This document shows positions 61,404 through 64,000 of a DNA stretch of 64,000 nt, piece by piece (the stretch's first letter is position 1; every line of letters starts with the position of its first letter). The position numbers were made by a program, and so were the translations under genes. The notes under the pieces were generated by a model. That model did not search any database. It saw only the letters and a list, made by a program, of their open reading frames with translations, and was not told the DNA's origin. This DNA is from Bacteroidales bacterium (GTDB taxonomy: Bacteria > Bacteroidota > Bacteroidia > Bacteroidales > 4484-276). The stretch covers positions 54,542 to 118,541 of the forward strand of contig JACZJL010000007.1 of assembly GCA_014860585.1 (NCBI GenBank). The letters run 5' to 3'.

Positions 61404-63842
61404 TTAAAACAAAAGATTTAGTGTTAACCGGTAAGTGAAATTATCAGGTAACGAAGGCAGGTGATAGTAGCCATAGCGGTAAAAAACGCCAACGCCAAGT
61501 GTATAAAATCCCGGCATCCTGAGCAGATTATTTAACATCACCCCCGACTCACAGTAGATTTGCTCCATGGTGTCGAAATCAACGTTGGTGTGCAGTTCGG
61601 GATTGGAGAGTGTTCCAATCCCAAAGTTGGAAGCTACGGCAAATTCAGGGCTGAAACGTTTGGTTCGCATCAGTAACTTGCCAAAGTTGTATGTATAAAA
61701 AGCGTAAAGGTATTTGTCGGATAAAAATTCGTTAACGGGCATGGTCACAAAAGCATCCTGTGCGTAAATGGAAAATGTCCTGTAGGCGCCTCTGCCATTG
61801 TAAAGATTGGTGTAGGGGATCGGTTTATCCACATAACCGGCCATGAGGTTCAGTTTTGATTCACCCAGGAATTTGAAATATTTGCGGCTTTCGATTTTTA
61901 GGTCAAACTTGTTGTAACTGAATTGTCCGTCCAGCAGGTTGTCAATCCCCCGTGTGTAATTAAATCTGACGACCGGAAATTTCGTTCCGAGCGAGATTCT
62001 TGCATCGGGCATTTCGAGGAATTTTTCTTTAAACGCAAACCGGAATCCTGCAGAAATTTCCGTAAAGGTGAAATCGTCGTGAAAGACTGCTTCATCTTGT
62101 TCATTAGGGGGCATCTGGAATTGGTAACCGTTAACGGGCATTTTCTTTTCGTTGGCCATCTGGAGGTTCATGGTAGCATATCGCAGTGCCCGGAAACTGA
62201 GTGCAGCCTGCATCCGCCTGGATTTATCCATCCTGTTGATGAAGAAGTTGCGGAATGCTGATGGTGTAAAGGCGTTGTTTTTATCGTCAAAAAAGGTTAC
62301 GCCACCGGTTTCGGTTACATAATCAGCATAACTTAACCTGAGCTTTACCTCCCTGTAGCGGTCGAGGGTAATGCCCAGGTTGCCGCCATATTTTGCCGCC
62401 TTATCCCCAAAACCATAACCCCAAAATCCACCCAACTCAATGACCTGAGAAAACTTTTGGTTGGTGATCAATCCCAAACCAAGATAAAACCCTTCGTACC
62501 GGTTGTATTTTGCGATTTTTGTCAGATCAATGTCCACAGCCCCAACCGGAATCCTGTTATTGATCAGGGATTTAAAAGTTTGAGCTTTCCGGTCCAGGTT
62601 GGCTTCTTTGCCGATGCTGTCGATGTAAGCGTACGTATTTTTAGCCCGATCCGAAAGGGAGTCTCCCCGGTATTCAATCCAGAAAGTTTCATTGCGGTCG
62701 CCGGCATTAGGATGCATTTCGATCGAAATTTGGTTGAACTGCCTTTTGACCAGTTCCGGGTTGAGTTCAATATCACTGATGTAGCTTTTGCTGCGCCCAA
62801 CCGGTGCGTAATTGTTTACCCTGACATTGTTGAAAACGATATCGGTATTCAACTGCACCGGAAACCAACGCTTGCCATCGATCAACCCGTACATCTGCTG
62901 AATCCTGATCGTTAATCCCTGCTCGCTGCGCGCCGGTTCAGCTATTACATTCTGAATGGCCCATCCGGTGGAATTTATCGAAAGAACTCCGGTCAGACCG
63001 TCGAATGTGGTTCCTTCGCGGGGCTTGAACGAAATGATGAAAACCGTATCAAGGCGGGCTGTAAATGTTGTGTCTTCGATGTTGTAGGAATATTTTCGGA
63101 GGCTTCCCGTCGAGATCGGATTGATGTAATTCTTATCGCTGATCCGGATCATTTCATTGTAAAATGAGGTGGACTGCAGTTGTGAGCTGAGGAACAGGAA
63201 AACAGGGTCTTTGAACCCGGAAATTCTTGTAGCCAGCACCTTCTCATGGTTGCGGTCCGGCGCCAGGAATTTGCGCTCTGATACGGTTTCCGTCATAAAA
63301 AAATCCTTGTCCCTGATGTACTCGCGCAGCCTGATCTCGCTTGAATCTGAGGGTGTGACCTCTGTTTGCTGTAAATCAACCGTGTCTACAGTAAAAATCA
63401 TCACATCATAGGAGGTGTAAGCAAAAGAGGTGAGTTTTTCGGGATCGTTCCGGTCGCGGTTTTCGATCACCTTGCGGATGATGCGGTGTGCAGGGTTTTC
63501 ACCGGCGATGATCACCACCTCCTGCAATTCGACCGACGAGCGCTCAAGGTGGATCGAAAGATAGGAATGTTGGTTGGAAATGGTGTAGGTCAAAGGTTTA
63601 TATCCAACGTAGGAGAGACGGAGCGTTTGAATTTCCTCATTCGAAACAATCGAAAACTTCCCGTCAATGTCGGTGGCTGTTCCGATATTCCGGTCGTTGG
63701 TAACGATATTTACAAAAACCAGCGTGCGACCGGTTTCGGCATCATACACTGTTCCTGAACACCTGTACTCCTGCCCCCATCCTGCTTTGACCAGGAGAAT
63801 CAGAAGAAAAATGATGTAAAACGGCGATCGAAGCGACTTCAT
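61404..63842 (-). CDS. DUF5686 outer-membrane protein with CarboxypepD_reg-like domain
   Basis: 812 residues from the ATG at 63842, which opens a signal peptide (SPFYIIFLLILLVKAGWGQ). A CarboxypepD_reg-like domain (about 25-110: CSGTVYDAETGRTLVFVNIV) is followed by the DUF5686 start (NPAHRIIRKVIENRDRNDPEKL, YTSYDVM) and a long strand-rich barrel ending YHLPSLPDNFTYRLTLNLLF. The family is restricted to Bacteroidota and its role is unknown; an outer-membrane location is very likely. The gene upstream in the same direction ends 57 bases before it. Confidence 0.88.
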   Translation of the reverse strand: MKSLRSPFYIIFLLILLVKAGWGQEYRCSGTVYDAETGRTLVFVNIVTNDRNIGTATDIDGKFSIVSNEEIQTLRLSYVGYKPLTYTISNQHSYLSIHLERSSVELQEVVIIAGENPAHRIIRKVIENRDRNDPEKLTSFAYTSYDVMIFTVDTVDLQQTEVTPSDSSEIRLREYIRDKDFFMTETVSERKFLAPDRNHEKVLATRISGFKDPVFLFLSSQLQSTSFYNEMIRISDKNYINPISTGSLRKYSYNIEDTTFTARLDTVFIISFKPREGTTFDGLTGVLSINSTGWAIQNVIAEPARSEQGLTIRIQQMYGLIDGKRWFPVQLNTDIVFNNVRVNNYAPVGRSKSYISDIELNPELVKRQFNQISIEMHPNAGDRNETFWIEYRGDSLSDRAKNTYAYIDSIGKEANLDRKAQTFKSLINNRIPVGAVDIDLTKIAKYNRYEGFYLGLGLITNQKFSQVIELGGFWGYGFGDKAAKYGGNLGITLDRYREVKLRLSYADYVTETGGVTFFDDKNNAFTPSAFRNFFINRMDKSRRMQAALSFRALRYATMNLQMANEKKMPVNGYQFQMPPNEQDEAVFHDDFTFTEISAGFRFAFKEKFLEMPDARISLGTKFPVVRFNYTRGIDNLLDGQFSYNKFDLKIESRKYFKFLGESKLNLMAGYVDKPIPYTNLYNGRGAYRTFSIYAQDAFVTMPVNEFLSDKYLYAFYTYNFGKLLMRTKRFSPEFAVASNFGIGTLSNPELHTNVDFDTMEQIYCESGVMLNNLLRMPGFYTLGVGVFYRYGYYHLPSLPDNFTYRLTLNLLF

Positions 63843-63899
63843 GTAAAGACAGCATTTTCGGATGAGGTAAAAGAACGGCTTCTCCCGCATAATGTGACA

Positions 63900-64000
63900 T
63901 TAAGGGTAAAGTTTTTCGTTGTTGATGTGGCGGGTGCTGTCGCGACTGGTCTTTTTAATCAGGTTTCTTTCGAGGGCCTCGGTCAAATCCACGCCGGTTT
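63900..64000 (-). CDS. 3' end of a gene, possibly MazG-like nucleotide pyrophosphohydrolase
   Basis: Only the last 33 codons lie in the window: TGVDLTEALERNLIKKTSRD, then STRHINNEKLYP and a TAA. The pattern 'G-[VI]-D-L-xx-A-[LV]-xx-[KN]-xx-K' is how small MazG-like pyrophosphohydrolases end, but this is too little to be sure. Confidence 0.4.
   Translation of the reverse strand, partial: TGVDLTEALERNLIKKTSRDSTRHINNEKLYP

Overview
The window reads as chromosome of an anaerobic or facultative member of the Bacteroidota (Bacteroidales-like). Evidence: TonB-dependent and CarboxypepD_reg beta-barrel proteins, DUF5686 and DUF5916 proteins, a Porin_10-type porin, two proteins with C-terminal type IX secretion signals, hydE, and many promoters of the Bacteroidota form TTG-N19/20-TAnnTTTG instead of Shine-Dalgarno starts. 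Several starts were moved downstream because the first possible codon lies inside the -7 element.

Layout. 1-9.6 kb: envelope and peptidase genes (M16 partial, M14, outer-membrane barrel), then an operon-like trio of Nramp-like transporter, macrodomain hydrolase and DUF5916 barrel. 9.7-16.0 kb: tRNA-Asp followed by an AT-rich accessory operon on the minus strand: WYL regulator, DUF559/Vsr-like nuclease, a 1023-residue fusion (two HARE-HTH domains, HsdM-like methylase fold, HsdS-like segment, histidine kinase), a receiver-domain protein, and a small membrane ORF with an in-frame TAG. I regard this as the best candidate for an undescribed (probably defence) system. 16-32 kb: mostly housekeeping (hydE, CPA2 antiporter, tsaD, tamB, a lone AddA/RecB-like helicase-nuclease, tex). 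32.4-37.4 kb: second accessory patch with a broken PIN-type toxin, its antitoxin, and a McrBC system carrying modified-base reader domains. 37.5-46.7 kb: T9SS cargo, porin, EnvC-like protein, queA, ispD, ruvC, EEP hydrolase, with MITE-like repeats between them. 46.7-50.4 kb: repeat-rich, gene-poor DNA around a small membrane protein and a GIY-YIG/DUF4357 protein.

52.9-58.9 kb: a cluster whose three promoter regions each carry TTAAC-type half-sites at an exact 11-bp period, the signature of a PhoB/OmpR-family box. It controls a small CarboxypepD_reg protein, a MORN-like protein, and an operon of a beta-helix lipoprotein plus a TonB-dependent receptor; I infer a phosphate-starvation uptake locus. 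59-64 kb: a YtxH/holin-like/small-protein operon, an AI-2E family permease, a DUF5686 barrel and the 3' end of a possible MazG-like gene.

Limits: all family calls come from reading motifs; no database search was run, and promoters and repeats are by eye.
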